Under the pieces are notes generated by a model. It was given only the letters and a program-made list of their open reading frames with translations. It ran no database searches and had not been told where the DNA came from. Made by a program: the position numbers and the translations under genes. A stretch of 64,000 nucleotides of DNA, taken from NCBI RefSeq assembly GCF_011316935.1, contig NZ_WLYS01000007.1:1-64000 (forward strand), written 5' to 3'. The stretch is from Sphingobacterium chungjuense (GTDB taxonomy: Bacteria; Bacteroidota; Bacteroidia; Sphingobacteriales; Sphingobacteriaceae). This document shows positions 38,154-48,350 of the stretch, in pieces. Numbering within the stretch: position 1 is the first letter of the stretch; the number at the start of each line of letters is the position of its first letter.

Positions 38154-38774
38154 TTACTTATGGCGAGAAGCCAAGTTCGCAGCAATTTCGCGCCAGCCCA
38201 AACCTTTTTCTTTGAGTAATAAGATCAGGTGGAATACTAGATCAGATGATTCGTTGATGAAGTCGTGTTCCGTCTCTGCCAAGGCTGCAATAACCGTTTC
38301 CACGGCTTCTTCGCCTACTTTTTGCGCGACTTTATTCAATCCTTTTTGGCGCAGGCTATTCACATAAGATCCTTCGGTAGGGAAATCGATGCGTTGCTGA
38401 ATTACGCGCTCTAATTCAAAAAGGAAATTTTGATTGTGATCGGTATTAAAACAACTGCGACTTCCTGTGTGACATGTTGGCCCTGCAGGAAGTGCTTTGA
38501 TCAAAATCGTATCCTGATCACAGTCTACATGTAGATCCTGCACTTCTAGAAAATTTCCACTTTCTTCGCCTTTCGTCCACAATCTTTGTTTACTACGCGA
38601 ATAAAAGGTGACGCGACGCTCTGCTTGGGTTTTCTTCCATGCTTCCTCATTCACATAACCCAACATCAGTACTTCCAACGTTTGCGCATCTTGCACAATT
38701 ACCGGAACTAAACCATCTCCTTTTGAAAAATCTACTTCTTGCATAACCTGTATATCCCTTCGATTTTTAATCAT
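38154..38774 (-). CDS. hisIE: Bifunctional phosphoribosyl-AMP cyclohydrolase / phosphoribosyl-ATP pyrophosphatase
   Basis: 206-aa enzyme for steps 2 and 3 of histidine synthesis. The HisI domain (about 12-115) has [20 protein letters not shown] and the metal-binding CDQD and CHTGSRSCF. The HisE domain (about 120-206) has [20 protein letters not shown] followed by EEAVETV. The ATG at 38774 overlaps the hisF stop as ATGA, a coupling arrangement; the family-typical start is at 38744 ([11 protein letters not shown]). Last gene of the his operon. Confidence 0.95.
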   Translation of the reverse strand: MIKNRRDIQVMQEVDFSKGDGLVPVIVQDAQTLEVLMLGYVNEEAWKKTQAERRVTFYSRSKQRLWTKGEESGNFLEVQDLHVDCDQDTILIKALPAGPTCHTGSRSCFNTDHNQNFLFELERVIQQRIDFPTEGSYVNSLRQKGLNKVAQKVGEEAVETVIAALAETEHDFINESSDLVFHLILLLKEKGLGWREIAANLASRHK

Positions 38775-39523
38775 CTAACCACGATGTGGTTTTTCCTTAG
38801 TATGTCTTTTAAGTCTGGAATCAATATTTCTCCGTAGTGAAATACTGATGCTGCCAGCGCGGCATCTACGCCACTTTGTTGGAATACATCCACAAAATGT
38901 TGTTCATTACCTGCGCCTCCAGAAGCGATCAACGGTATATTGATCGCAGCATTAATCTTAGAAAGCAAAGATACGTCAAATCCATTCTTTGTGCCATCGT
39001 GATCCATCGATGTAAGCAGAATCTCCCCTGCTCCTCGACTTTCTGCTTCTTTGATCCACGCTTCGGTGATGATGTCCGTTTGTTCGCGACCACCACGCAA
39101 GTGCACTAAATTTTGTGTATCAACTAGACGTGTATCGACCGCTACAACCACAAATTGGCTTCCAAAAGATTTGGCCAATTCGTCAATCAAGTTGGGATTG
39201 CGTACCGCAGCAGAATTGATGGAGATTTTATCTGCACCAGCAGCCAACAAAGCATCGGCATCCTTTAATTCATTGATGCCTCCACCGATGGTGAAAGGAA
39301 TATTCACCTGCCGAGCAACGGATTTCACCAAATCGATCATGGTTTTGCGACCTTCGTGTGTGGCTGTAATATCCAAAAACACCAATTCATCCGCTCCCTG
39401 CTGTGAATATTGCCACGCTAACTCTACGGGGTCGCCCGCATCACGCAGATCGACAAAGTTGACGCCTTTTACGGTACGTCCATCTTTGACATCCAAACAG
39501 GGAATGATTCTTTTTGCGAGCAT
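38771..39523 (-). CDS. hisF: Imidazole glycerol phosphate synthase subunit HisF
   Basis: 250-aa cyclase subunit that, with ammonia from HisH, turns PRFAR into imidazole glycerol phosphate and AICAR. A TIM barrel starting [20 protein letters not shown], with catalytic Asp11, Asp in FVVVAVDTR (about 130) and the phosphate-binding FTIGGGI and ASGGAG loops. One bp after hisA and overlapping hisIE by 4 bp. Confidence 0.97.
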   Translation of the reverse strand: MLAKRIIPCLDVKDGRTVKGVNFVDLRDAGDPVELAWQYSQQGADELVFLDITATHEGRKTMIDLVKSVARQVNIPFTIGGGINELKDADALLAAGADKISINSAAVRNPNLIDELAKSFGSQFVVVAVDTRLVDTQNLVHLRGGREQTDIITEAWIKEAESRGAGEILLTSMDHDGTKNGFDVSLLSKINAAINIPLIASGGAGNEQHFVDVFQQSGVDAALAASVFHYGEILIPDLKDILRKNHIVVR

Positions 39524-39524
39524 A

Positions 39525-40277
39525 TTAGAACTTAATCAACGCTTTTAAGTTCCAGTCTTTAATCTCATCAATAGAAATTCGATTTTCGTAAATCGCTTTT
39601 CCTACGACTACTGATTCAACATTTTGCAAATCTTGTAATGCTTGTATATCTTCCATGGAACTAATACCGCCCGATGCGATCAATTTGATGATTGGAGAGT
39701 GATCCAATAGTTTTTTATACAATTCTACACCAGCTCCACCCAATTTACCATCTTTGCTAATATCTGTACATAAGAATCGATAGAAACCTAGTGCCAGACA
39801 TTTATCAATATATTCAATCAATTTGATAGGTGAGCTTTCTAGCCAACCCGAATACTTGATCACCTCATCGAGTACATCAATCGCTACGACTACATGATCT
39901 GCATATTTCACACGGCCTTCATTGAGCGCGCTCAATTCTTCCAAAAAAGAAGGGTTCGTGATTGCTTGTGTTCCCACAATCACGCGGTAAACGCCGGCGT
40001 CTACCAATTCTTTCACTTTATCAATACTGCGGACACCACCACCGTACTGCACCTTCATATCTGTTTTTTTCAAGACCTCAAAAAGATATTGCTGATTAGA
40101 GAAATCACCTTTAGCCCCATTCAGATCAATGATGTGCACGATCTCGGTACCATTTGCATGGTATTTCGCAATTTGCTCTTCTAGAGAGATCTCATAGTGG
40201 GTGACATCATCATAGTTTCCTTCGCGTAGGCGAACTACTTTTTTGTCTAAAACGTCAATAGCTGGTATAATATACAT
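39525..40277 (-). CDS. hisA: ProFAR isomerase HisA
   Basis: 250-aa TIM-barrel enzyme isomerising ProFAR to PRFAR (histidine step 4). The N-terminus [20 protein letters not shown] holds the catalytic Asp8; QYGGGVRS and ASGGISS are the phosphate-binding loops and LCTDISKDG the second catalytic Asp. The ATG at 40277 fits the family better than the in-frame TTG at 40292. A 111-bp gap separates it from hisH and contains a possible -7 element. Confidence 0.97.
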   Translation of the reverse strand: MYIIPAIDVLDKKVVRLREGNYDDVTHYEISLEEQIAKYHANGTEIVHIIDLNGAKGDFSNQQYLFEVLKKTDMKVQYGGGVRSIDKVKELVDAGVYRVIVGTQAITNPSFLEELSALNEGRVKYADHVVVAIDVLDEVIKYSGWLESSPIKLIEYIDKCLALGFYRFLCTDISKDGKLGGAGVELYKKLLDHSPIIKLIASGGISSMEDIQALQDLQNVESVVVGKAIYENRISIDEIKDWNLKALIKF

Positions 40278-40314
40278 GGTAGAATCAATCAAGATAAAAA
40301 ATCAGTTTATTGTT

Positions 40315-40322
40315 CAAAAATA
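40315..40322 (-). promoter_or_regulatory. Possible internal promoter element for hisA-hisF-hisIE
   Basis: Minus strand TATTTTTG in the unusually long hisH-hisA gap, 38 bp before the hisA ATG. No -33 TTG at the right spacing, so weak. Confidence 0.25.
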
Positions 40323-40388
40323 GTGAATAATCGGCAACAATGCACGCGTGATCCTGTACGATCATGTGAACACCTGTATTAAGGTTGT

Positions 40389-40979
40389 TTAAATCGCAGC
40401 AAAGTTCAGGAGCAATTGCTCTCCTGCTGAGCCAGATTTCTCCGGGTGAAATTGTACGCCGTAAAAATTGTCTTTATGTATGCTAGCCGCATACTCGACG
40501 CCGTAGTTGGTCGAAGTCGCGGTATATCCTTCTTGGAATTCGATAAAAAACGAATGCACAAAATAGAAATATGAATTGTCTGCTATGTGGTCAAAAAGGC
40601 GGCAGTTGTGTCGGATTTGTGTGGTATTCCATCCCATATGCGGCACTTTTTCGGAAATGCGTTGTTGAAAATGCAGCGTACGCATTGGAAAAACGCCCAA
40701 CATATCGGCATTGCCTTCTTCCGAAAAGCTGGTTAGTAATTGCATACCTACACAAATACCTAATACCGGTTTTGTTAGCGAAGGAATGGCTTCAGCCAAT
40801 CCTGAATCACGCAGCTTTTGCATGGCTGCGCCAGCATGACCGACGCCCGGAATAATAATTCGTTCGTATTTATCAAAATCGGCTGGCTCATTGATCATGC
40901 CATACGGCAAATTGCAACGCACCAAGGCGGCCGTCAATGAAAATATATTTCCTGCTCCGTAGTTTACAATTCCAATCAT
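40389..40979 (-). CDS. hisH: Imidazole glycerol phosphate synthase subunit HisH
   Basis: 196-aa class I glutamine amidotransferase that supplies ammonia to HisF. Catalytic Cys lies in PVLGICVGMQLL (about 77) and His-Glu in FYGVQFHPEKSG (about 177-179). The start MIGIVNYGAGNIFSLTAAL is typical. 32 bp downstream of hisB. Confidence 0.97.
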   Translation of the reverse strand: MIGIVNYGAGNIFSLTAALVRCNLPYGMINEPADFDKYERIIIPGVGHAGAAMQKLRDSGLAEAIPSLTKPVLGICVGMQLLTSFSEEGNADMLGVFPMRTLHFQQRISEKVPHMGWNTTQIRHNCRLFDHIADNSYFYFVHSFFIEFQEGYTATSTNYGVEYAASIHKDNFYGVQFHPEKSGSAGEQLLLNFAAI

Positions 40980-41011
40980 GCTATTTGCTCGGTGTTTTTC
41001 TGAATCTTCCC

Positions 41012-42151
41012 CTACAACAAGCCCTTGGTACTCGGCAATTGCATATTGTCTGCATCGCGTCGTACTGCTTTCTTAATCGACTTGGCAAAGGCCTTAAATA
41101 TAGCTTCGATCTTATGGTGTTCGTTGTCGCCTTCTGCTTTAATATTTAGATTGGTTCGGGCAGCGTCGCTGAATGATTTGAAGAAATGGAAAAACATCTC
41201 CGTCGGCATATCACCAATCTTTTCGCGCTTAAATTCCGCTTCCCACACGATCCAACTGCGACCACCAAAATCTAGTGCCACCTGCGCTAAGCAATCATCC
41301 ATCGGCAAGGTAAATGCATAACGTTCAATACCGCGCTTGTCGCCCAGTACCTGCGCAAAAATCTCGCCTAAAGCGATTCCGGTATCTTCAATCGTATGAT
41401 GTTCGTCGATATGCAGATCACCTTTGGCACGAATCGTCAGATCCAACGCACCGTGACGGGCAATCTGATCGAGCATATGATCAAAAAATGGTAATCCGGT
41501 ATCTATATCCGATTTGCCGCTACCATCCAGATTGATCGCGATGGATATGTCCGTTTCATTGGTTTTCCGCTGATGCGAAGCCGTGCGTGTTCCCAATTTC
41601 AGGAATTCATAGATTGCTTTCCAATCGGTGGTTTGCAAGGCGACTGAATCCGCAGATATCTCGACATTCTCTGCCTGACCAAGAGCGGTATTGCCACCCA
41701 GCCAGATTGCTTTTGCGCCAAGATTTTGAGCCAGCTTTACATCATTTACCCGATCACCGATCACAAAGGATTCAGCCAAATTATAGTTTTTCGTGTCGAA
41801 ATATTCGCCCAATAAACCGATTCCCGGCTTGCGTGTAGCCGCATTTTCATGCGGGAAGGTGCGGTCAATATGTTCTCTCGCAAACTCCACTCCTTCGCCA
41901 GCAAAAGTGTTCATAATAAACTGATGCACTGGCCAGAAGTTATCTTCCGGATGCGAATCGGTACCCAAGCCGTCTTGATTAGTCACCAAAACCAATTCAA
42001 AGTCTAATTCTTGGGCAATTTTAGGCAAATACTGCAAGGCGCCTGGATAAAATTTCAACTTGGCAAACGAATCAATCTGTTCGTCTTCTGGTTCTAAAAT
42101 CAAAGTGCCATCGCGGTCGATAAATAAGACGCGCTTCAATAAATCTGACAT
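41012..42151 (-). CDS. hisB: Bifunctional histidinol-phosphatase / imidazoleglycerol-phosphate dehydratase
   Basis: 379-aa fusion enzyme. The N-terminal HAD phosphatase (about 1-170) has the nucleophile motif FIDRDGTLI (about 10-18) and [11 protein letters not shown]. The C-terminal dehydratase (about 195-379) has [30 protein letters not shown] and later [15 protein letters not shown], whose His and Glu residues bind manganese. Fusion is usual in Bacteroidetes and gamma-proteobacteria. Six bp after hisC. Confidence 0.96.
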   Translation of the reverse strand: MSDLLKRVLFIDRDGTLILEPEDEQIDSFAKLKFYPGALQYLPKIAQELDFELVLVTNQDGLGTDSHPEDNFWPVHQFIMNTFAGEGVEFAREHIDRTFPHENAATRKPGIGLLGEYFDTKNYNLAESFVIGDRVNDVKLAQNLGAKAIWLGGNTALGQAENVEISADSVALQTTDWKAIYEFLKLGTRTASHQRKTNETDISIAINLDGSGKSDIDTGLPFFDHMLDQIARHGALDLTIRAKGDLHIDEHHTIEDTGIALGEIFAQVLGDKRGIERYAFTLPMDDCLAQVALDFGGRSWIVWEAEFKREKIGDMPTEMFFHFFKSFSDAARTNLNIKAEGDNEHHKIEAIFKAFAKSIKKAVRRDADNMQLPSTKGLL

Positions 42152-42157
42152 ATCGTA

Positions 42158-43210
42158 TTAACTATAGAATTCTTTAATTTGAGCGAGCAAAATTTGGTTT
42201 TCTGCTGGCGTACCCACCGTCATCCGCAAGGCACCTTCACATAACGTGACTGTCGAACGATCACGTACAATGATGCCTTTATTGACTAAGTGATGGTATA
42301 GGGGTCGTGCTTGTTGCAAACGAACCAATACAAAATTGGCGTCTGATGGCGTGATGTGCTCTACCTGAGGAATAAGTTGGAGTTGTTCTACCAATAAAGT
42401 GCGTTCTTCTACCGTTTCCTTAATCCATTCATTCACGGTATCCACCCGGGCCAAAGCTTCGAGCGCATAGGTTTGCGTCGCTTGGTTGATGTTGTACGGT
42501 GGCTTGATTTTGTTAAAAATCTGAATGATTTCTACACTGGCGAAGGCCATTCCTAAGCGCAATGCTGCCAATCCCCAAGCTTTAGACAAGGTTTGCAAAA
42601 CCACCAAATTCGGAAACTCCGCTAAGTTCGGCAAGAATGAACTCTGCTTAGCATAATTGATGTAGGCTTCGTCTAACACGACAATACCTTCAAAATTGAC
42701 TAGAATAGTTTCGATATCCTGCCGGCGAATGCTATTGCCCGTCGGGTTGTTGGGCGAGCAGATAAAAATAATTTTTGTATGCTCGTCGATTGCTGCCGCA
42801 ATGGTATCAATGTCCAATTGATAATCGGGCGTCAGCGTCACTTTGCGTACCGCGATATCATTGATGTTGGCTGATACTTCATACATCCCGTACGTTGGAG
42901 GCAGCAAAATAACATTATCTATTCCTGGTCTGCAAAACGCTCTAAACAAGAGGTCGATCGCTTCATCCGATCCATTACCCAAAAAAATACGATCGGTACT
43001 GACGCCTTTTATGGCTGACAATTTCTGCTTTACTGCCAATTGCAAGGGATCCGGGTAACGATTGAACGATTGGCTCAAAGGCGAACCATACGCATTTTCA
43101 TTCGCATCCAACATGACAGCCGCTTCGCCATCAAATTCATCTCTAGCGGACGAATAAGGCTTTAGATTTTTTATGTTTTCCCTTAAAAGAAGGTCTAAAT
43201 TAAATGACAT
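42158..43210 (-). CDS. hisC: Histidinol-phosphate aminotransferase
   Basis: 350-aa PLP enzyme for histidine step 7. Visible: LDANENAYGSP (about 32-42), LGNGSDEAIDLLF, ICSPNNPTGN (about 150), VVLDEAYINY and the PLP-lysine motif LQTLSKAWGLAALRLGMAFA (about 206-225). It is the first gene of the local his cluster; hisG and hisD, which normally come before hisC in related genomes, are not here. The 91-bp gap to rnz upstream has no clear -7 match. Confidence 0.95.
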   Translation of the reverse strand: MSFNLDLLLRENIKNLKPYSSARDEFDGEAAVMLDANENAYGSPLSQSFNRYPDPLQLAVKQKLSAIKGVSTDRIFLGNGSDEAIDLLFRAFCRPGIDNVILLPPTYGMYEVSANINDIAVRKVTLTPDYQLDIDTIAAAIDEHTKIIFICSPNNPTGNSIRRQDIETILVNFEGIVVLDEAYINYAKQSSFLPNLAEFPNLVVLQTLSKAWGLAALRLGMAFASVEIIQIFNKIKPPYNINQATQTYALEALARVDTVNEWIKETVEERTLLVEQLQLIPQVEHITPSDANFVLVRLQQARPLYHHLVNKGIIVRDRSTVTLCEGALRMTVGTPAENQILLAQIKEFYS

Positions 43211-43301
43211 TTCTAACTAAATACTGGAAATATTATGATTTTGTAAATATGAGCAAAATATCACGAATTATAGGAACTATTTTGCCGGAATGGAAGTGAA
43301 A

Positions 43302-44222
43302 TTATTCTACTTCGTACCATTTTCCCTCTACCGAAAGATCCGTATGGAGAAATGCGGAGCGAGCTTCATCCAACAGTAAGGTTAGCTCTTTGGTTTTGTA
43401 TCTCGCAGAATAATGCCCTAAAAGCAAATGACCAACTTCCGCCTCCTTAGCAATCTCTCCCGCTTCGAAGGATGTCGTATGAAAGGTTTCTACCGCACGA
43501 TCTTTCATTTCATGCAGAAAGGTGGATTCATGATACAACAGATTTGCCCGATGGATAAAAGGCAGATAATCGGGAATCCGCACGGTATCCGAGCAATACG
43601 CATAACTTCTAGGCAAAGGTGCTGGTGTTGTTAATTCACTGGAAGGATGAACTTGTCCATCCTTGTCCGTAAAATCCAAACCCCATTTTATACCATTAAT
43701 TAAAGCTGGTGGAATATGGAGTTTTGCGACTTTCTCTACATCCAACTTGGCTGGGCGTGCTCCTTCTTGAAACCGAAAACCCGTGCAGGCAATGCGATGA
43801 CGTAAAGGAAATGATTCTACGCGAAGCAACTTGCTTTCGAACAAAACGGCTGTTTCAGTCGGGTTGGTCGGATGAAAAATCAAGTTGTAGCGTAACTCCG
43901 TTTCAGAGTATTTGAAGTTTAATGCTAGAATCTCCTCCAAAGGTGCTGGTCCGTACAAGTGCAGATCGGTTTTGCGCCCCATCAGATGCATAGAGGAAAT
44001 CAAACCCACCAGACCGAGGTAATGATCGCCATGAAGGTGACTGATAAAGATATGATTGATCCGGTTGCTTTTGATGCCGTAGCGCGTGAGCTGCATCTGC
44101 GTACCTTCGCCACAGTCGATCAAATACAATTGCTCATTGTGATTGACGACTTGCGAAGTCGGATGCCGCTCGTACATGGGCGTGGCCGAACTATTACCTA
44201 AAATCAGAATAGAGAAGCGCAT
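43302..44222 (-). CDS. rnz: Ribonuclease Z
   Basis: 306-aa metallo-beta-lactamase-fold endonuclease that processes tRNA 3' ends. The zinc motif FISHLHGDHYLGL is at about 59-71. A later CSDTVRIPD holds the bridging Asp, and LLLGHYSARY the last His. Length is that of the short bacterial form. The STAS gene stops one base upstream, so they are in one transcript. Confidence 0.95.
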   Translation of the reverse strand: MRFSILILGNSSATPMYERHPTSQVVNHNEQLYLIDCGEGTQMQLTRYGIKSNRINHIFISHLHGDHYLGLVGLISSMHLMGRKTDLHLYGPAPLEEILALNFKYSETELRYNLIFHPTNPTETAVLFESKLLRVESFPLRHRIACTGFRFQEGARPAKLDVEKVAKLHIPPALINGIKWGLDFTDKDGQVHPSSELTTPAPLPRSYAYCSDTVRIPDYLPFIHRANLLYHESTFLHEMKDRAVETFHTTSFEAGEIAKEAEVGHLLLGHYSARYKTKELTLLLDEARSAFLHTDLSVEGKWYEVE

Positions 44223-44223
44223 A

Positions 44224-44598
44224 TTATTGATCGCCTCTAAGGTCTAAACGAATTTCGTTGCCGAAGATCATATCTTTTGCCCGCTCTACATCTTTGGCTG
44301 CTTTGAAATAAGATTCCAAGCCAATGGTCTTCATAAAGCTGAATACATTTTCATGTACATTGACCAAAATAAAAAGACCGCCCATCGATTTGCAAAGGCG
44401 GCGAGCCAGAAGCCCCACACGGATTCCATCTTCATCGACCGATTCTACGCGATTAAGATCCAAGATAATATTTCGTTGTCCGCCGGTATTACGTAGCATA
44501 AATTCGCCTTTCAGCTTACCGGCCACTTCCCCATTCAAACAAGTCGCATGCGGCTCGATCACCACAAAACGCTCTCCCTTTTCTACCGTGAATTTCAT
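44224..44598 (-). CDS. STAS-domain protein (anti-sigma factor antagonist-like)
   Basis: 124-aa single STAS domain. NIILDLNRVESVDEDGIRVG (about 43-62) is the conserved strand-helix that in SpoIIAA carries the regulatory Ser; here the matching position is Asp/Glu (VDEDG), so phosphoregulation of the classical kind is doubtful. Wedged between purC (14 bp) and rnz (1 bp) in one operon, which suggests a house-keeping role. Function unknown. Confidence 0.8.
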   Translation of the reverse strand: MKFTVEKGERFVVIEPHATCLNGEVAGKLKGEFMLRNTGGQRNIILDLNRVESVDEDGIRVGLLARRLCKSMGGLFILVNVHENVFSFMKTIGLESYFKAAKDVERAKDMIFGNEIRLDLRGDQ

Positions 44599-44612
44599 AG
44601 TTATCCTTCGTT

Positions 44613-45563
44613 TTAGGCCATGATCTGTGTCAATGCCTGATCCACATTTTCTTGTATACGCTCGTTGACAGCTCCTGCTTCTGGATAGACGAATTGCTCG
44701 CCCGTGATGTGCTCATACAATTCTATATAACGTGCCGAGATCGATGAGATCACTTCTTCGGTCATCTCGGGCACTTGCTGTCCGTCCTTCCCTTGAAAGT
44801 CGTTATCCATCAGCCATTGGCGTACAAATTCTTTGGAAAGTTGCTTTTGAGCCGCTCCCGAGGCTTGACGTTCTTCGTAACCTTCTGCATAAAAATAACG
44901 AGAAGAATCTGGCGTATGAATCTCGTCGATCAAATAGATCTGTCCGTCTTTTTTTCCAAACTCATATTTTGTATCCACCAAGATCAAGCCACGTTCGCGT
45001 GCGATCTCGGTACCACGTTGGAATAATGCTCTGGTGTATTTTTCCAATTGCACATAGTCTTTTTCGCTTACGATGCCTTTAGCCAGAATATCTTCTCTGG
45101 AGATATCTTCATCATGTCCTACAGCCGCTTTCGTCGTTGGTGTAATGATTGGCTCTGGTAGTTTATCGTTCTCCTTTAATCCTTCTGGCAAGGTCACGCC
45201 ACACAATAAACGACCACCTTCGCGATACGTGCGCCAAGCATGACCGGATAGATATCCACGAATGACCATCTCTACTTTAAATGGTTCGCAAGCATGACCA
45301 ATGGTGACGCTTGGATCCGGCGTACTCAATACCCAATTGGGCAAAATATCCGCTGTTGCGGCTAAAAACTTGGCAGCAATCTGATTAAGTACTTGCCCTT
45401 TGTGCGGAATCGGTTTTGGCAACACGACATCGAAAGCTGAAATGCGATCCGATGCAATCATCACCAAATATTGATGATCAATAGTATATACATCGCGTAC
45501 CTTGCCTCTGTAAAAAGCAGTTTGTTTATTGAATTTAAAGTTCGTTTCGTTAATTGCGTTCAT
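44613..45563 (-). CDS. purC: SAICAR synthetase
   Basis: 316-aa enzyme joining aspartate to CAIR in purine synthesis. Signatures: [10 protein letters not shown] (about 18-27), [30 protein letters not shown] segment ([12 protein letters not shown]), LVDTKYEFG and [13 protein letters not shown]. Longer (about 300 aa) eukaryote-like bacterial form. First gene ahead of the STAS and rnz genes; phoH lies 86 bp upstream. Confidence 0.96.
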   Translation of the reverse strand: MNAINETNFKFNKQTAFYRGKVRDVYTIDHQYLVMIASDRISAFDVVLPKPIPHKGQVLNQIAAKFLAATADILPNWVLSTPDPSVTIGHACEPFKVEMVIRGYLSGHAWRTYREGGRLLCGVTLPEGLKENDKLPEPIITPTTKAAVGHDEDISREDILAKGIVSEKDYVQLEKYTRALFQRGTEIARERGLILVDTKYEFGKKDGQIYLIDEIHTPDSSRYFYAEGYEERQASGAAQKQLSKEFVRQWLMDNDFQGKDGQQVPEMTEEVISSISARYIELYEHITGEQFVYPEAGAVNERIQENVDQALTQIMA

Positions 45564-45649
45564 TCTAAAAAGCAGTTTTTTGACTTGATCCCATGCCTGG
45601 TGGACGATGGAGGGACTAAAGTACGAAGTTTTCAGGAAAGAGTAGCGCG

Positions 45650-46636
45650 TTACGATGGTTTGATGTCACCATAAGCTTCTAGAATCCTTTTCACCAACTT
45701 ATGCCGCACCACATCGGAGCCTGTGAGATGTACAATATCAATTCCCTCTATGTTGTCCAACAAATTAACCGCCGTAGCCAAACCTGATTGCGATTTCTTC
45801 GGCAAATCGATCTGTGTCAAGTCACCCGTCACGATAAACTTTGCCGTAGGCCCCATCCGTGTCAGAAACATTTTGAGCTGCATATCAGTCGCATTTTGCG
45901 CTTCATCTAGAATCACAAAGCAATTATCTAAGGTACGGCCGCGCATGAAGGCCAAAGGCGCTACTTCGATCGTTCGGTTTTCCAGATAACCTTTGAGTTT
46001 TTCTACAGGAATCATATCATCCAAGGCATCATAAAGTGGTCGTAAATAAGGATCTACCTTTTCTTTCAAATCACCCGGCAAGAAACCTAGATTCTCGCCC
46101 GCTTCGACCGCAGGCCGCGTCAGGATGATTCGTTTGATTTCTTTATTGCGCAAAGCGCGTACAGCTAGCGCAACGGCAGTATACGTTTTTCCTGTTCCGG
46201 CAGGGCCAACAGCAAATAGGATATCATTCTTATGAATACTATCGACCATTTTTCGCTGATTGGGCGTACGAGCGCGCACAATAATGCCATTGGTACCATA
46301 CACGATCGGTTCGCCACGTGACAAAGCTGGATCTGCTATTGCGGCAGCCTCTTTCGAAGCGTTGTTGAGAATAGGCGCAGGCACCACATCACTCACAATA
46401 CTTTCTAGATCTAGCGCCGTCAGATTTTGCAACCGTTGTACGTGAGCCAACACCTTTTCAAAAGTCTGATTGAATAGCACTTGCTCTTTTTCCTCCCCTA
46501 ACACCTTTAGTTCATCACCTCGGGCGATCAGCCGCACTTTAGGAAACACTTTCTTTAAAAATTCGTAGTTCTCGTTTTGGGCACCCCAAAGCGTTACAAG
46601 ATTGACATCTTCCAGTCGAATAACTAATTCACTCAA
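45650..46636 (-). CDS. phoH: PhoH-family ATPase
   Basis: 328-aa protein of the PhoH/YbeZ family, a P-loop ATPase related to superfamily 1 helicases and linked to RNA and ribosome quality control with YbeY. Walker [14 protein letters not shown] is at about 140-152 and Walker [11 protein letters not shown] near 241-250. N-terminal KH-like region before that. The start appears to be a TTG at 46636 with AAAGGAAAG about 5 bp upstream; no ATG lies nearby in frame. ybeY is not adjacent. Confidence 0.93.
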   Translation of the reverse strand: MSELVIRLEDVNLVTLWGAQNENYEFLKKVFPKVRLIARGDELKVLGEEKEQVLFNQTFEKVLAHVQRLQNLTALDLESIVSDVVPAPILNNASKEAAAIADPALSRGEPIVYGTNGIIVRARTPNQRKMVDSIHKNDILFAVGPAGTGKTYTAVALAVRALRNKEIKRIILTRPAVEAGENLGFLPGDLKEKVDPYLRPLYDALDDMIPVEKLKGYLENRTIEVAPLAFMRGRTLDNCFVILDEAQNATDMQLKMFLTRMGPTAKFIVTGDLTQIDLPKKSQSGLATAVNLLDNIEGIDIVHLTGSDVVRHKLVKRILEAYGDIKPS

Positions 46637-46791
46637 TTTTACTTTCCTTTAAGGTAAAAAACTTCTGCATACTCCTGTGTACTAAAATAACATTCTTGGA
46701 TTTACTTTACGCTATAATACTCTTTTATTTTTTTAAACAAACTGTGTGCAAAGATTTAGAACTACGCACTGTGCATGGCCAGAGATTTTGT

Positions 46792-46799
46792 TACTTTTG
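46792..46799 (+). promoter_or_regulatory. -7 element upstream of the SAM-hydroxide adenosyltransferase gene
   Basis: TACTTTTG, matching TAnnTTTG, 89 bp before the ATG at 46889, in a 252-bp divergent gap between phoH and this gene. No -33 TTG found. Confidence 0.4.
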
Positions 46800-46888
46800 T
46801 AGCTTAGTCATTTCTGAATAAGATTTGATGCATCGCTATCTACCGAAACGAAAACAAGGACTGGATAGATAGCTCTCAGATTGTGCAT

Positions 46889-47674
46889 ATGGGCGTAATT
46901 ACTTTAACGACAGATTTAGGACATCGAGATTTCTATCAGGCAGCACTGAAGGGAAGTATCCTCACGCTGTTGCCTCATGTGAACTTAGTAGATATTACGC
47001 ACGAGATTCCTTCATTCAACATACAGCACGCGGCATTTGTCATTAATAACGCCTACCGTTATTTCCCACCAGAGACGGTTCATTTAATTGGTATCGACAC
47101 TGTATTCTTAGAGGGATCACGCTATATCGCGATGAAATTTCGCGGGCACTATTTTGTGGGTGCCGACAATGGTATCTTCGGTATTATTCTAGGCGAAGAA
47201 CAAGCGGATGAAGTGGTCGAGATCAACATTATGCAAGATCTTCGTTATCTGCATTTCCCGCTTGCCGACATTTTAACCAAAGCGGCCTGCCATATTGCTA
47301 GCGGCGGCTCGCTTCAGGAAATTGGATTGCACATTGATAATCCAGTGCTAAAAGGCACTTTGCAACCGGTGTATACAGCCGACACGATCAAAGGGCATGT
47401 GAGTTACATTGACTCGTTTGGCAATGTCATCAGCAATATCAGCAAAGACCTGTTCAACCGAGTGCAAGCCAGTAGAGCATTCATCTTGCGCTTCAAACGC
47501 AATGAGACCATTACGCAACTATGTTGGCATTATAATGAAGTATCTGAGGGAGAGAAGCTTTGTCTCTTCGGCATCAGTAATTTCTTAGAAATTGCGATCA
47601 ATAAGGGCAATGCTAGCAATTTACTTGGTCTGCATCAAGATGAGAGTATATTGGTCGAGTTTTCCAATAAGTGA
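46889..47674 (+). CDS. SAM hydroxide adenosyltransferase (DUF62) family protein
   Basis: 261-aa member of the DUF62 family, homologous to fluorinase and chlorinase. Most such proteins hydrolyse S-adenosylmethionine to adenosine and methionine. The N-terminus MGVITLTTDLGHRDFYQAAL and the Asp-rich VDITHEIP are typical, as is the C-terminal GHVSYIDSFGNVISNIS. I chose the ATG at 46889; the in-frame GTG at 46883 adds two residues. Halogenase activity is not implied. Confidence 0.9.
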   Translation: MGVITLTTDLGHRDFYQAALKGSILTLLPHVNLVDITHEIPSFNIQHAAFVINNAYRYFPPETVHLIGIDTVFLEGSRYIAMKFRGHYFVGADNGIFGIILGEEQADEVVEINIMQDLRYLHFPLADILTKAACHIASGGSLQEIGLHIDNPVLKGTLQPVYTADTIKGHVSYIDSFGNVISNISKDLFNRVQASRAFILRFKRNETITQLCWHYNEVSEGEKLCLFGISNFLEIAINKGNASNLLGLHQDESILVEFSNK

Positions 47675-47709
47675 TAACGGAGAATCAATTCCATAATTAG
47701 ATCAAGTCC

Positions 47710-48276
47710 ATGGCTATAAAAAATAAAACGAGGATGTTTCGGATCATAGCATTGAGCACTTTTCTGCTTTGCTTGGGAATGTCTGCAAACTTTGCTCAAA
47801 TAAAAAGTACCGTAGATTCGGCATCCTACGAAACGCAGCGCGCGAAAGTAAATAGCCTTTTGGAACAACGGAAACAAAAGTTTGGTGAGTTTGATCAATC
47901 CGTGCTTAAAAAATCGGGTGTATTTGGCCTTTTTAAATCGAAGCGCGATATGCAGCAATCCATCGATATCTTGAAAGCGGTGGTGATCAATGACAATCAT
48001 ATTTTCGTGGAAACACAAAAGCTCTTGAGCTTGAAGGATTTTGAGAAAGATCACTATCAACGATTGGCCGATGAATACGACACAAGATCTTCTGCCTATA
48101 TGCGCACGATTACCAAACTACAGACGGAGAACGAGAAACTGCGCAGCCAAGTGGGCAACTTAGACGAAGAAGATCATCAGAATAACGTGTGGCTTTATCT
48201 ACTCAGTATTGTCACGCTGGCGCTGATAATCTACATCATTTACCTACAAAAGCGCATTTCTACGGCCAAAAAGTGA
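47710..48276 (+). CDS. Coiled-coil membrane protein, unknown
   Basis: 188-aa protein. A signal peptide (FRIIALSTFLLCLGMSANFA, about 12-31) is followed by a helical region with heptad-like spacing (MRTITKLQTENEKLRSQVGN, about 137-156), then a C-terminal transmembrane helix WLYLLSIVTLALIIYIIYLQ and a basic tail. So it is probably anchored with its coiled coil in the periplasm. No family recognised. It follows the SAM gene by 35 bp. Confidence 0.6.
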   Translation: MAIKNKTRMFRIIALSTFLLCLGMSANFAQIKSTVDSASYETQRAKVNSLLEQRKQKFGEFDQSVLKKSGVFGLFKSKRDMQQSIDILKAVVINDNHIFVETQKLLSLKDFEKDHYQRLADEYDTRSSAYMRTITKLQTENEKLRSQVGNLDEEDHQNNVWLYLLSIVTLALIIYIIYLQKRISTAKK

Positions 48277-48309
48277 CGGAACTCTGATAGGTAACATAGG
48301 ATTAATGGC

Positions 48310-48317
48310 TAAATTTG
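48310..48317 (+). promoter_or_regulatory. -7 element upstream of the ABC exporter gene
   Basis: TAAATTTG, matching TAnnTTTG, 33 nt before the ATG at 48351. No -33 TTG at the expected spacing. Confidence 0.35.
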
Positions 48318-48350
48318 TGCGTCCTCTGATAATCGGGGATAGTGGATGAA

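Noticed and set aside
46741..46760. CAAAGATTTA as a phoH promoter on the minus strand
   Set aside because: The TA is two bases too far from TTTG for TAnnTTTG, and no TTG lies at the right distance.
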